From the NCBI RefSeq assembly GCF_000423045.1, contig NZ_AUHF01000007.1, forward strand, positions 124,001-188,000: a stretch of 64,000 nucleotides of DNA, given 5' to 3'. This document shows positions 8,438-17,316 of the stretch, one piece after another. The DNA comes from Christiangramia portivictoriae DSM 23547 (GTDB taxonomy: Bacteria > Bacteroidota > Bacteroidia > Flavobacteriales > Flavobacteriaceae). The notes under the pieces were generated by a model. The model did no database searches. It was not told where the DNA came from and saw only the letters and a program-made list of their open reading frames with translations. Position 1 is the stretch's first letter. Each line of letters opens with the position of its first letter. The translations under genes were made by a program, and so were the position numbers.

Positions 8438-11192
8438 CGGTTTTTAATAATGTTTTAAACTCATTGATGGCTTGCATATCAAACTCACTTCCTGTAAGAT
8501 CATCCATCAAGGTTGACAGTGAATTTTCTGCTTCATTGATATCCCTGGCTACATTTGAGTAGGTTACGGCATATTTTTCAGAGAGTGATTGTAGCTTTCG
8601 CGAAAGCGTATCCAGTATTTCAAGTGGTAAACTATGCATTGCCTTTACTACTGGTGTTACCCATTTGTGTTCCAATAAATAATAGACTTGTGCTTCGGTT
8701 AAGTTTTCAATGGTTTCTTTAGTGAGTAGATGCAGAGCTGCCGCTTCTTTTTTTACCACTGCTTTCACCTCTTTTTCTTCGGCAAGTAAGCTCGCTGCCA
8801 TTACTAATTGAGACTCGAGAGAATCTTTTGGGAAATTAAAGGCTGCCTGTAACTGTGCCAGATATTTATTCACAGCTCCTTTACCATAGGTACCATCCTT
8901 ATTGGCATCCATCGCGGTCCATTGTATCGTTTTATTAGCTTCAATAAATGCCAGCTTTTCGGCTTTTTTAGGTTTATTGTCCAGCACTTCATAATAAGCC
9001 CTGAGGGCATTTATTTCTTCAGACTCGACATCGGCATAAATATCCTTTAGCGCATCTTTTAATTCCTTTGCCATAAAAGCATCATTCTTATCATTAAGAA
9101 GACTGCTTTCTTTTTCATCTTCTGGCAGGTTATCTATAAGCTCTTCTATTTCTGTAACAATAGCCACGAGACGGTTTTCCTTTTGCTGTAACTCTTGTAA
9201 TTCTCTGTGCAAAAATTGCTCCTGCACCAGTTCAAAAGGCATCACACGACCTTTCCAGCCTTCTTGCACTTCTTGCTCTTTACCGTCTTTCTTTTTCAAT
9301 ACCATATTAGGATCTACCACACGTGTGGCATTAAAACCTTCTGTCTGGATAATCTCAAGATCTATCTTTATGGTGTCCCATTCATCATCCAGCAGCTGGT
9401 ATGCCTGATATTTATCTATAAGCGGCAGGGATTTTAAACGTTTAAAAATATCGTTGCTTAGAATGGTTTTTTCTCGTGATATGCGCACGGCATCCATATC
9501 GCTAAGTAGTTCTTCTTTAAGATAGCCTTCTAAACTAGCAAAGGCAGTTTTAAAATTTGATATAAATGTTTTAATGCTATCATGCTCCAGGATAGCTGAA
9601 TGGATATCCTCTACCTGTAATCTCGCATTTACCGCAGAGTTGTTTGAGAACATAACATCTCGCAATCCAGGAAAGGATTCCCAATATACCCCTAGCTCAT
9701 CTATTTCTTTAATAGGAATACCGCCAAACATTGATGCATAAATATCCCAGTTCTCTGGATCTTCAGATGAATCTACATAGCGCGGTATATTTAAATTATA
9801 GTCATTGCCTCTTATCTCGTCTCTTTTTACAACTCTCGAGAATTTGGGTCTACTTTCTCTGTTCCGCACTGCGTCTGCAATTCTCTTGATGTCTGATGCT
9901 CTTAGTTTGTTGTTCTTTCCTTCCTTGATAAAGCCTTTTGATGCATCTATGATCAGGACATCTGTATTACTGCGCTTTTGTTTGAGAACGATTATTACCG
10001 TTGGAATTCCTGTGCCAAAGAAAATACTAGGTGGCAATCCTATAATAGCGTCTATATGATTAGACTCTATGAGCTGCCTACGTATGTTACCTTCCTCACC
10101 ACCACGGAAGAGCACACCGTGGGGTAATACGATAGACATAATACCATCTGGTTTTATGTGGAACAGATCGTGTAGTAGAAAAGCATAATCTGCTTTAGTC
10201 TTAGGTGCGAGTCCGAATCTTGCATATCTAGGGTCTGCATCTTTATGAGCTGGCGACCATTTTTGCGAGTAGGGTGGGTTCGAGACTACAGCATCTACAT
10301 ATAAAGGTTTGTAGGTACGGATGGGATCATTCTCATCAAAATACGGCCAGTCATCTTCCAGTGTGTCGCCGTTGCGCGTTTCAATATTTGTGGGCAAAAT
10401 ACCACGCATTACCAGATTCATTCTGGTAAGGTTATAGGTGTTCTTTTTTAATTCTTGTGCAAAGTATTTAATATTGTTCTTGTCGTCCATATGCTTTGCA
10501 ACACTATTTCCTATGTTGATAAGCAATGATCCAGAGCCACTTGCAGAATCATAGATTTGAATTTCCTTTCTGTCTTTTAAGTGATCTGAGATAATTTCAG
10601 ACATTAGGACAGACACCTCGTGCGGTGTATAGAATTCTCCCGCCTTTTTACCGGCATTTGCGGCAAACATACTTATGAGGTATTCGTAGATAAAACCTAG
10701 CACGTCATAATCCTGTTTTCCATCCATCGGGATATCCTTAATAAGATGTAACAGGTCGTTTATAGCCTTGGTCTGTTTTGCAGCATTTTCTCCCAGTTTG
10801 CTCAAACCTGTTTGCAGCGTGTCAAAAATCCCATCAAAGAGTTTCTTGTGTTTAGGACTTATCAAACGGCTAAATGCAGAAAGAGCATCACGCACGTCTG
10901 AAACATCAAAGTCTCTACCGCTTTTTAGCCAGGTGTGGAATAAATCGTCATAAGCGATAAAGTAACCTAAATTGTCTTTGATGAAGTTTACAGTTTCTTC
11001 ATCTTCTTCACTTAATACTTCAATATCAGCATCAGTAAAATCTGCTTTCTTGGCAAATTGTAATTGTTTTTCAGACAGGTATTTATAGAATATAAAACCT
11101 AATATATAATCTTTATATTCATTGGCCTCAATCTTGGATCGCATCTGATTTGCAGATTCCCATATTTTGGCGGCTAGTTGTTGTTTGTTCAT
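8430..11192 (-). CDS. hsdM: Type I restriction-modification methylase (HsdM), long form
   Basis: An N6-adenine methyltransferase subunit. It has an HsdM N-terminal helical domain (residues 5-150), the GEFYTP segment at 185-190, an AdoMet-binding motif I read as DSASGSGSLL near 215-224, and the catalytic NPPY at 305-308. At 920 residues it is much longer than the classical subunit (about 500): some 400 extra residues after about 520 are charged and mostly helical. Long forms are known in Bacteroidota, and the frame is intact, so this is probably a working enzyme. It is the first gene of the operon, and a promoter-like TATTTTTG lies about 40 bases upstream of its start. Confidence 0.95.
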   Translation of the reverse strand: MNKQQLAAKIWESANQMRSKIEANEYKDYILGFIFYKYLSEKQLQFAKKADFTDADIEVLSEEDEETVNFIKDNLGYFIAYDDLFHTWLKSGRDFDVSDVRDALSAFSRLISPKHKKLFDGIFDTLQTGLSKLGENAAKQTKAINDLLHLIKDIPMDGKQDYDVLGFIYEYLISMFAANAGKKAGEFYTPHEVSVLMSEIISDHLKDRKEIQIYDSASGSGSLLINIGNSVAKHMDDKNNIKYFAQELKKNTYNLTRMNLVMRGILPTNIETRNGDTLEDDWPYFDENDPIRTYKPLYVDAVVSNPPYSQKWSPAHKDADPRYARFGLAPKTKADYAFLLHDLFHIKPDGIMSIVLPHGVLFRGGEEGNIRRQLIESNHIDAIIGLPPSIFFGTGIPTVIIVLKQKRSNTDVLIIDASKGFIKEGKNNKLRASDIKRIADAVRNRESRPKFSRVVKRDEIRGNDYNLNIPRYVDSSEDPENWDIYASMFGGIPIKEIDELGVYWESFPGLRDVMFSNNSAVNARLQVEDIHSAILEHDSIKTFISNFKTAFASLEGYLKEELLSDMDAVRISREKTILSNDIFKRLKSLPLIDKYQAYQLLDDEWDTIKIDLEIIQTEGFNATRVVDPNMVLKKKDGKEQEVQEGWKGRVMPFELVQEQFLHRELQELQQKENRLVAIVTEIEELIDNLPEDEKESSLLNDKNDAFMAKELKDALKDIYADVESEEINALRAYYEVLDNKPKKAEKLAFIEANKTIQWTAMDANKDGTYGKGAVNKYLAQLQAAFNFPKDSLESQLVMAASLLAEEKEVKAVVKKEAAALHLLTKETIENLTEAQVYYLLEHKWVTPVVKAMHSLPLEILDTLSRKLQSLSEKYAVTYSNVARDINEAENSLSTLMDDLTGSEFDMQAINEFKTLLKTDG

Positions 11193-11233
11193 ATTTGTAA
11201 TAAAAAGATTACCATCCTATATTTAATTAGGGG

Positions 11234-11241
11234 CAAAAATA
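11234..11241 (-). promoter_or_regulatory. Putative -7 element for the hsdM-hsdS-hsdR operon
   Basis: On the minus strand this reads TATTTTTG, matching the Bacteroidota -7 consensus TAnnTTTG. It lies 42 bases upstream of the hsdM ATG in an AT-rich gap. A clean TTTG at the -33 position is not present, so this is a moderate call. Confidence 0.4.
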
Positions 11242-11317
11242 TATTAAACTTTAGGAAATTTTAAAGATAAAGTTTCTTAGATAATCAGCACGATAAATTC
11301 TTAAATGGAGATTAGGA

Positions 11318-12898
11318 TCATTTAAATATTGACCTAGCCTCATCATAAATCCGCTCAAAATTAGCCGCTAAATCTGCCTTAGAAAATTGCATGGATTCTT
11401 CAGGAAGCTGCCGTTGAATTCGGGCTAATTTAAACTGAACTTTCTTATCCTTACCATCGGCATAGGTAATAAACTCGCCTTGTTTCAATCTAAAAAAAAC
11501 GTCTGCTCTTATCTTTGGGATTTCTTTTTCGCCAGTCGTAATACGAGTATCAAAATCGAGATTATGGCCGCGACTTATGCTTTTGGTAGGATCTTTTATA
11601 ATTTCAAAAAAGCGTTCATAATATTTAGCCGTATCTGGGTCATTGACCTTTCCGAAGAACTGGTAGGATAGGTTGCTCAAAATCGCTTTGCTTGCCTTAT
11701 CGCCATACATCATATCATTCTGAATTTTGTCCTGCATCACATACACAGTAGCAATATCATAACTTCTGAGCGTTGCCGGAATGCGGTGCATATTCAGTAA
11801 TCGGATGGTAGGTGCTTCTTCCATCAATAAAAAAGACGGTCTCTGACCGCGTGCGCTCATTTGCTTGGTAATAGTGTGAATAATGGTTGCAACAACAGGC
11901 GAATAGGATGTTTCATATTTTGGATTATTTACTACTGAAATAATTGCTGGATTATCCTCGCTATTAATATTTAGTGGCACTTCGTCTGCGGATAATGCCA
12001 TAAAAATGCGCTGTGTGCTAATTCGTTTCAGCGCATTGGCCAAGGTGCTTTTTACACCAGCGGTCTGCCTATCAGAATCCTTACCACTAATAAATGCATC
12101 TGCCATTGCCCTCGATGTGGTGTTGGTCTCCAAAAATTGAATAAGGCTATCCGTGTCCAATAATTGATAAATCGCTATTAAATGTGGAAGCGTACAGTAG
12201 TTGGGATAGTCGGTTTTCAGCTTCCAAATCAAACCACCAATCAAACCTTCAGCTGCATCGTTAAAAAATTTGGTTGTTCCTGTTGTTCCACTTTCTCTTT
12301 GTTCCAAAAGGTTTTCAATCAATACCCTTGACACCTCATTTACGCTTTCCTCATTCTCTAAATAACGTGGTGCAATAGGATTTACCCTGTGGATGATTTT
12401 ATCGAAGGAAATGACTTTAAACGGGATATCGCTATCCTTAAAAAGTGGAAATGCCATTTCGGTCAGTTCAAAATCTTTGTAGTCGTGAATAATTCCACAA
12501 AACTGTTCTTTCCGGAAATGTTTTAAAAAGCCATACACCACACTTTCGGTCTTTCCACTTCCGGCAGAACCTATTATGGATGCGCCCCTTTTGATATTAT
12601 CCAATTTGAAATTTCCTTTGGTCGTAGCAAAATTGACTTGATATTTTCTATCGCCATTCTGTACGGTTTCAGTTTTGTGTAGAAAGACATAGAACCCTAT
12701 ATTAATTAGCATTAGAGGACACGCTAGATACAGCAATATTGATACTAATTCATTCCCTTCAGAAATAAAGAAAATGAGAAATAAAAGTATTGCGATATTC
12801 AAAAGAAACGCATACTTGCTAACCCGAAACATCGCATAGAAAACCATACTGGATAAACCAATAATTGAAAGTACCGATATAAAATTGTCTATCTCCAT
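11318..12898 (-). CDS. mobC: Type IV coupling protein MobC/TraG (VirD4-like)
   Basis: A 526-residue ATPase that brings the relaxase-DNA complex to the conjugation pore. Residues 8-75 hold about three membrane segments. The ATPase domain has Walker A (SAGSGKT within 111-117) and a Walker B-like LLMEEAPT. A C-terminal region PEESMQFSKADLAANFERIY closes the protein. It is the third gene of the mobA-mobB-mobC block, 5 bases after mobB. In CTnDOT-type elements the gene beside the relaxase is called mobC; other annotations use traG or virD4. Confidence 0.88.
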   Translation of the reverse strand: MEIDNFISVLSIIGLSSMVFYAMFRVSKYAFLLNIAILLFLIFFISEGNELVSILLYLACPLMLINIGFYVFLHKTETVQNGDRKYQVNFATTKGNFKLDNIKRGASIIGSAGSGKTESVVYGFLKHFRKEQFCGIIHDYKDFELTEMAFPLFKDSDIPFKVISFDKIIHRVNPIAPRYLENEESVNEVSRVLIENLLEQRESGTTGTTKFFNDAAEGLIGGLIWKLKTDYPNYCTLPHLIAIYQLLDTDSLIQFLETNTTSRAMADAFISGKDSDRQTAGVKSTLANALKRISTQRIFMALSADEVPLNINSEDNPAIISVVNNPKYETSYSPVVATIIHTITKQMSARGQRPSFLLMEEAPTIRLLNMHRIPATLRSYDIATVYVMQDKIQNDMMYGDKASKAILSNLSYQFFGKVNDPDTAKYYERFFEIIKDPTKSISRGHNLDFDTRITTGEKEIPKIRADVFFRLKQGEFITYADGKDKKVQFKLARIQRQLPEESMQFSKADLAANFERIYDEARSIFK

Positions 12899-12903
12899 AT
12901 CAA

Positions 12904-13935
12904 TTAGATCCCTATTGAACTTGATTTAATGGCCACTTCTACACCACGTCTTAATTGCTTAAAAACCCGAAGTGCAATTTGTGCTTGAATAATTGGAATA
13001 CTTGGCACTATGGGCAATCCCGTTTTTGTGATCATTTTGAAAGCCAATGCTTTTTCATTGGCTGGCAACTTCATCAAGGCGGCGAAGTATAGATTAGGAT
13101 TCTTTACAAAATCCTTTCGGGCTTTATAGGATTCTGCAAAGTTGCGTTTATAGTCAAAAGTCTTGTCAAACGTTTTTTCCGCTTTCGCGAAAAAGGTATC
13201 TCTATCAAAACCGCGCTTTACCTTTTTACCGTGCATTTCCACTACCGAAGCTTTGTGTTTGCTTCCTGGAGAAAGACTAACCGAATTCGAAGCATCCTTT
13301 CTGCTAACGATGATATGGATATGACTTTGGTATCCATCTTTTCGCATTCCCTGGATAATCCGTTTTCCGTTTTGTTGATGCGGTGCTTGGCGTTCCAATT
13401 TTGCTACTTCCCTTTTCATACTTTTAAAATTTCCTTCAACTCTTCCTTCTTGAACATTTCGGATTTCAGTTTTTAGCTGAAGAATTTTTGAAGCGTAAGG
13501 TTGATTCTCTTTAATCTGAAAATCTGTTCCTTTAAAGGTTCGTTGATGTTCAATTTTAGCGAAGTATTTTATATCATCTATGGTTATCGGTCTTCCGTGA
13601 ATTTCTCGATTGAAACTGGCAACATAATCCTTCATCAACTCACGCGTGTAGGTTTTTAAATCTTGGCTATTGTTCTGAAGTTTTCGCAATTCGTACTTTG
13701 ACGGACTGACCGTAATCGAATAAAACTTGGGTTCTTTATTTTTCAATTTTGCGGTGTTGCCATCGATTTCTTTTACCACTTCTTCAGCGGAAATTTCATC
13801 GCCATATTGATTGAAAAAGTGTTCCATATCTTGCTGTTCTAAACCCTCGTTTTCTTTCTCTAAATAGCCCACAAAATCAGCTGAACTTTGTGAATAATTA
13901 GTACCCAACTTTTGAGGTGTTATTGTGATGTACAT
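12904..13935 (-). CDS. mobB: Relaxase/mobilization nuclease MobB
   Basis: A 343-residue relaxase that should nick at oriT and stay attached to the 5' end. The N-terminus MYITITPQKLG, the paired histidines in SHIHIIVSR (His205, His207) and an upstream EHQR (Glu129, His130) fit the MOB fold of Bacteroidota mobilization proteins, probably the DUF5712 group. The nicking tyrosine cannot be chosen by eye; Tyr14 and Tyr24 are candidates. The C-terminal end (from about 310) is hydrophobic. It lies 11 bases after mobA and 5 before mobC. A copy of the TTTCGCGAAA palindrome lies inside the gene. Confidence 0.85.
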   Translation of the reverse strand: MYITITPQKLGTNYSQSSADFVGYLEKENEGLEQQDMEHFFNQYGDEISAEEVVKEIDGNTAKLKNKEPKFYSITVSPSKYELRKLQNNSQDLKTYTRELMKDYVASFNREIHGRPITIDDIKYFAKIEHQRTFKGTDFQIKENQPYASKILQLKTEIRNVQEGRVEGNFKSMKREVAKLERQAPHQQNGKRIIQGMRKDGYQSHIHIIVSRKDASNSVSLSPGSKHKASVVEMHGKKVKRGFDRDTFFAKAEKTFDKTFDYKRNFAESYKARKDFVKNPNLYFAALMKLPANEKALAFKMITKTGLPIVPSIPIIQAQIALRVFKQLRRGVEVAIKSSSIGI

Positions 13936-13946
13936 GGTTCAAAAAA

Positions 13947-14327
13947 TTAAAGTTGGTTACTTGGGTTTTGCTTTTCGCGAAAGCGTACTTCCTTTTTTTC
14001 TTCGACATATTTCTTCTCTACAATCAGCGGTTTTTTTGTAGGTTCTTCTGTTTCAAAAAGGGATTGAATCATTGCTACCGTCGGTTTCGTTTGTGTCTTT
14101 TCCACGTCTCGCATTATGGCGATAACTGCGTTAATTCTTTTTAAAAGTTTTGCTTCAATTCTTCGTCCCGTTGGACCTAATTTTTCCTTTGGCGAAATTT
14201 CGTTATAGAAGAAAAAATCGAGAATAGTTGACATTGCTTCAGTATGTGACTTGAAGTGTGTTTTCGAAAATGCTTGAAAACGTTTGGCAGTTTTCCGTTT
14301 AAACCTAATTGTAATAAATGAATCCAT
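13947..14327 (-). CDS. mobA: Mobilization accessory protein MobA (BfmA/BtgA-like)
   Basis: A 126-residue basic protein encoded directly upstream of the relaxase. Its start, MDSFITIRFKRKTAKRFQAF, looks like a ribbon-helix-helix DNA-binding segment, followed by a helical region and a charged tail. Small proteins of this type (BfmA/BtgA/MobA in Bacteroidota) bind oriT and help the relaxase nick. The 400 bases upstream hold dense hairpins and a pair of 12-base direct repeats that could be its binding sites. A TTTCGCGAAA palindrome lies in the codons for VRFREKQ near the C-terminus. Confidence 0.78.
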   Translation of the reverse strand: MDSFITIRFKRKTAKRFQAFSKTHFKSHTEAMSTILDFFFYNEISPKEKLGPTGRRIEAKLLKRINAVIAIMRDVEKTQTKPTVAMIQSLFETEEPTKKPLIVEKKYVEEKKEVRFREKQNPSNQL

Positions 14328-14348
14328 TTTCTTTCGCTTTTTTAAAGA

Positions 14349-14588
14349 TTTGACGTAAATCCACCCCTGTTTACTGGCTATTTCAAGCTGTTTGACGCAA
14401 ATTGTAGAAACTTTGAAATATCGACTGATTGTAAATAACTAATAATCAGATGTTTAAAACGTAAATGGAATCCGTAACATCGCGCAGCGTGTTACCCTCT
14501 TGCTATTCCATTTTCGTCCGCACAGCGGACAAAATTTCATACAATTTGCTTATACACAAATTGCTTTTTTCGGAATTCGAATAATTCC
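14349..14588. other. Candidate origin of transfer (oriT) with hairpins and direct repeats
   Basis: This is the dense part of a 443-base gene-free stretch between mobA and radC. A direct repeat, TTTGACGTAAAT at 14349-14360 and TTTGACGCAAAT at 14391-14402, is followed by a cluster of inverted repeats: AAATGGAAT/ATTCCATTT (14463-14471/14505-14513); inside it GTAACA/TGTTAC (14474-14479/14490-14495) closing on CGC-GCA-GCG; GTCCGC/GCGGAC (14516-14521/14525-14530); CAATTTG/CAAATTG (14542-14548/14557-14563); GGAATT/AATTCC (14572-14577/14583-14588). In related ICEs oriT lies just upstream of the mob genes. The nic site cannot be read from sequence alone. Confidence 0.55.
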
Positions 14589-14720
14589 AAATTGTAAATT
14601 ATCGATGGATACAGCTATCAGCGAAAGTCAAAAATTGGATAGCTATAAAAATTATATTTGCTGAAGTTCAGCTTTTTAAAGATACAATTTTTTGGAATTT
14701 TAGTGAAAAATAGATTCCAT

Positions 14721-14749
14721 AAAAAAGACCTGAAAAATCAGATCTTTTT
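14721..14749 (-). terminator. Terminator after radC
   Basis: A hairpin with arms AGATCTGA and TCAGGTCT (G-T pair allowed), flanked by A and T runs on both sides, 22 bases beyond the radC stop. It would end the ssb-radC transcript on the minus strand and could also act in the other direction. Confidence 0.7.
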
Positions 14750-14770
14750 AGAATTTATAAGGAAGTTCTA

Positions 14771-15220
14771 TTATAACAGTCCCTCATCTGCAAAAGAGAA
14801 GTAATTGCCGTCTGGAGTAATAATTAAATGATCAAGGACTTTGATATCAAATAACACAGCAGCATTTTTTATTTTTTCTGTAAGCCTTTTATCTGCTTCA
14901 CTCGGTCTTAAAGTTCCGCTGGGATGATTATGTGCTAAAATAACAGAGGTAGTCAAACTCTTTAGAACTACCGCAAAAAGAATTCTCAAATCTACTAATG
15001 TGCCGGTAATTCCACCCGTAGAAACTTCATAGATTCCTTTAACCTTATTGGCATTATTAAGAAGCATAACTTTAAAGCATTCTTGCAGTCCTATCTGATC
15101 TTTATTCCACTCACTAAATAATAGTTCGGATGCACTTAACGAAGAAGTAATTTTAGGAGCCTGAGAGATTTTAAAATTTCCCTGATATTTTATTGAGATT
15201 TCATTAACTTTAGTTTTCAT
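14771..15220 (-). CDS. radC: RadC-like JAB/MPN-domain protein
   Basis: A 149-residue protein made almost only of the JAB/MPN metal-binding domain, with the signature AHNHPSG (His97, His99) followed by Asp110. It lacks the helix-hairpin-helix part of chromosomal RadC. Such short RadC forms are common on mobile elements of Bacteroidota; their role in DNA metabolism is uncertain. I chose the ATG that gives MKTKVNEIS; an upstream in-frame start at 15271 would add 17 residues that look like leader sequence. It follows ssb on the same strand. Confidence 0.88.
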   Translation of the reverse strand: MKTKVNEISIKYQGNFKISQAPKITSSLSASELLFSEWNKDQIGLQECFKVMLLNNANKVKGIYEVSTGGITGTLVDLRILFAVVLKSLTTSVILAHNHPSGTLRPSEADKRLTEKIKNAAVLFDIKVLDHLIITPDGNYFSFADEGLL

Positions 15221-15294
15221 TATTGACTTTTTAAAGGGTTGATAATTAAAAGAGGGCGTTACCGTGAACAAGTACCCGCCCTCTTATTTTATTA

Positions 15295-15645
15295 TTACTG
15301 GCTATCGCCATTTTTTACACCTAGTAAAAGAATTTCGTTGGCTTCTACTTCGGTTACATACCGTTTTACTCCATCTTTATCCTCATAGCTACGGGATTTA
15401 AGTTTTCCAGCTACTCCAATCTCTTTACCCTTTCCGGCATATTTTTCAATAATTTCTGCAGTTTTTCCCCAGGCCACGATAGTGTGCCATTCGGTATTCT
15501 GTATTTTTTCGCCTTTTTCATTTTTATAAAACTCATTAGTGGCGAGTGAAAAACGGGCAACTTTTTTACCGCTTTCGAGGTTCGTGATTTGTGGATCCTG
15601 TCCGACATTTCCAATTAACTGTACGTGATTTTTTAAAGTACTCAT
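15295..15645 (-). CDS. ssb: Single-stranded DNA-binding protein
   Basis: A 116-residue OB-fold protein beginning STLKNHVQLIGNVGQDPQI and containing the family-typical segments VARFSLATNE, WHTIVAWGKTAEI and AGKLKSRSYEDKDG. It has no acidic C-terminal tail of the DDDIPF type; it ends in VKNGDSQ, as many element-borne SSBs do. It would protect the transferred single strand in the recipient. It lies between a small hypothetical gene and radC in one minus-strand run. Confidence 0.93.
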   Translation of the reverse strand: MSTLKNHVQLIGNVGQDPQITNLESGKKVARFSLATNEFYKNEKGEKIQNTEWHTIVAWGKTAEIIEKYAGKGKEIGVAGKLKSRSYEDKDGVKRYVTEVEANEILLLGVKNGDSQ

Positions 15646-15656
15646 GATTAAAAGAT

Positions 15657-15935
15657 TTAAAGATTACTAATTATGCCACCTGAACCTTTCAGATAGTTTG
15701 CTTTATTATTTTTCTTAAATGATTTACTTATTATATCTGGAGCGTTTTCCTTTTTTGTTTTTTTTGGTGCGACTTCCTTTTGAATGTTTTTATAAGATTT
15801 CATAAGATTCATTTTAGATTTACTTCCTATAGCGCCCTCGCTGTTTCCTTTTTTTGTTGCTGAAACATTTTCAATATTTGGAATTGATAAGGACTTATAA
15901 AAAGGAGGTACGACTGGCTTATGCAGTGCGTTCAA
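15657..15935 (-). CDS. Small basic hypothetical protein
   Basis: A 92-residue, lysine- and serine-rich protein without recognised motif, signal peptide or membrane helix. It ends 11 bases before ssb, so the two are probably transcribed together. Low-complexity composition and many lysines suggest either a nucleic-acid-associated protein or a disordered one. Its reality rests on the uninterrupted frame and tight spacing with ssb. Confidence 0.45.
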   Translation of the reverse strand: MNALHKPVVPPFYKSLSIPNIENVSATKKGNSEGAIGSKSKMNLMKSYKNIQKEVAPKKTKKENAPDIISKSFKKNNKANYLKGSGGIISNL

Positions 15936-16305
15936 CTTCCGAATGTTGGTATTTTGCTATTAAAAAAAGGGAGGGACAGTGAGGGTGCGGGAGTAATTCT
16001 AAAGGCGTTTGTGAAATATTAAAACATAGGAAGTAGCATCAAATGAATAAATGGAATTCTATTTAGCGGACTTACTTCACGATTTCGGCTCGGGAATGTA
16101 GTGTTCCTTCCCTGCATAGCGGGAAGGGTTAACGGAATGGAAAGCTGAAATTGGGGATTGTGTCCAAGACCTTTCTAGTGAAGCTCTTTGCCCGTAATGA
16201 AGCTTTTCGCGAAATGCAGGGGAATGTGCTGAGTGGATTTGGGTGTAACCGTCTGTTATATACTTAGCCATCCAGTTTGAGGTACTGGATAAACCTTTAT
16301 TTATT
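15936..16305. other. Gene-poor stretch with two clear hairpins
   Basis: No convincing gene. Two perfect 7-base stems are visible: CCTTCCC/GGGAAGG at 16106-16112/16121-16127, and ATCCAGT/ACTGGAT at 16270-16276/16284-16290; the latter lies just beyond the DUF932 stop and may protect that mRNA end. A TTTCGCGAAA palindrome is at 16205-16214. A minus-strand frame of 95 codons crosses most of the region and runs 59 bases into the DUF932 gene; I do not support it as a gene. Confidence 0.5.
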
Positions 16306-17166
16306 TTATGCCATAGCATAGACTTCATCAAACAGCTTTTTATCCAACCGTTCTTGTTGGCCAAAGGTTTTCTTTAGGACGTTGTGTAGTACTGAATTGA
16401 ATGCATTGTAGCCCAACCAAAGATTTGGTTCTTCATTGAGCAACAATGCTTCGTAGTTTAAGATTTCGATGACTTCACGAGACTTTTTTGATGGGTCGCT
16501 ATTCTTGTCGCTACATTCGTATCTAAACAATTTTGTTCTGTGGAGAATCGCCTTCACAAATTCCTGTATATCGATGATTTTAAATTCCTTCATCTTGTCG
16601 AAATTCTTGGTAATGGTATAGAATTCATTAGTCAGAAATTTATCGAACAGATTGTTTAGCCTCGGCATAATTAGGTGAGTATTGTTCTTACTGTGCTTGA
16701 TGGAAAACTCAATTTCCACTTGTGAAACGTGCAGACCATTTGAACACACCTCTCTATAAAACCCGAAGTGGCCAGAGGTCTTCTCACTTCCATCATAAGA
16801 GTTTTTAAACCGAAGCATCGGTAGTATCAAGTCCTCATCATTCTTGACTGTAAACTGGCTTTTATCATCGATAATAAAGTCAGTAATAAATGACCTGTCG
16901 TTTTTATTAATAGTGCGTTTGTGGAAATTCAGTTGTGCATCGGTCAGCATTTCTTCAGCTTTCTTGAAGAATAGTTGATTAGGAATGTGTCCGTAGCTAT
17001 TTGATACCACATTGACGATTTTGCCGTTTGATATAATGGCATTTTCAAGCCCTTGTCGGGATTCCATCTGGGTCAGACTTTTTAAGGATTTCATTTCAGA
17101 TGGAACAAAGATTTCATCCTGTTGCAAATTTTGTAAATACATAGCTTTTGAATTTAGATTAAACAA
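16306..17166 (-). CDS. DUF932 family protein
   Basis: A 286-residue soluble protein matching the DUF932 family, found on plasmids, phages and conjugative elements; its function is unknown. Family-like segments are the N-terminal MESRQGLENAIISNGKIV, the central FYREVCSNGLHVS and the late NLWLGYNAFNSVLHNV. Start may be either the first Met or Met9 (MYLQNLQQ). It stands alone between the ssb group and the AbiE pair on the minus strand. It is a good marker that this region belongs to the mobile element. Confidence 0.82.
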   Translation of the reverse strand: MFNLNSKAMYLQNLQQDEIFVPSEMKSLKSLTQMESRQGLENAIISNGKIVNVVSNSYGHIPNQLFFKKAEEMLTDAQLNFHKRTINKNDRSFITDFIIDDKSQFTVKNDEDLILPMLRFKNSYDGSEKTSGHFGFYREVCSNGLHVSQVEIEFSIKHSKNNTHLIMPRLNNLFDKFLTNEFYTITKNFDKMKEFKIIDIQEFVKAILHRTKLFRYECSDKNSDPSKKSREVIEILNYEALLLNEEPNLWLGYNAFNSVLHNVLKKTFGQQERLDKKLFDEVYAMA

Positions 17167-17316
17167 TATTTAAGCATAACCCAAACGGAAGCTAAAATCT
17201 CAGCTCAAAAGGAAACGGAATAAATAAGCGTAGGATGGCGCGATGGCTTTATGCCGTAGTCTTTTGATGGGTGTATTTTTCGAGTTTACCTTGCGTGGAT
17301 ATTGTATGATAATAAA

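Noticed and set aside
16077-16364. Minus-strand frame of 95 codons across the gap after the DUF932 gene
   Set aside because: It overlaps the DUF932 end by 59 bases, crosses two hairpins and a palindrome, and its composition (many His, Ser, Trp) does not look like a real protein. Kept only as part of the gap entry.
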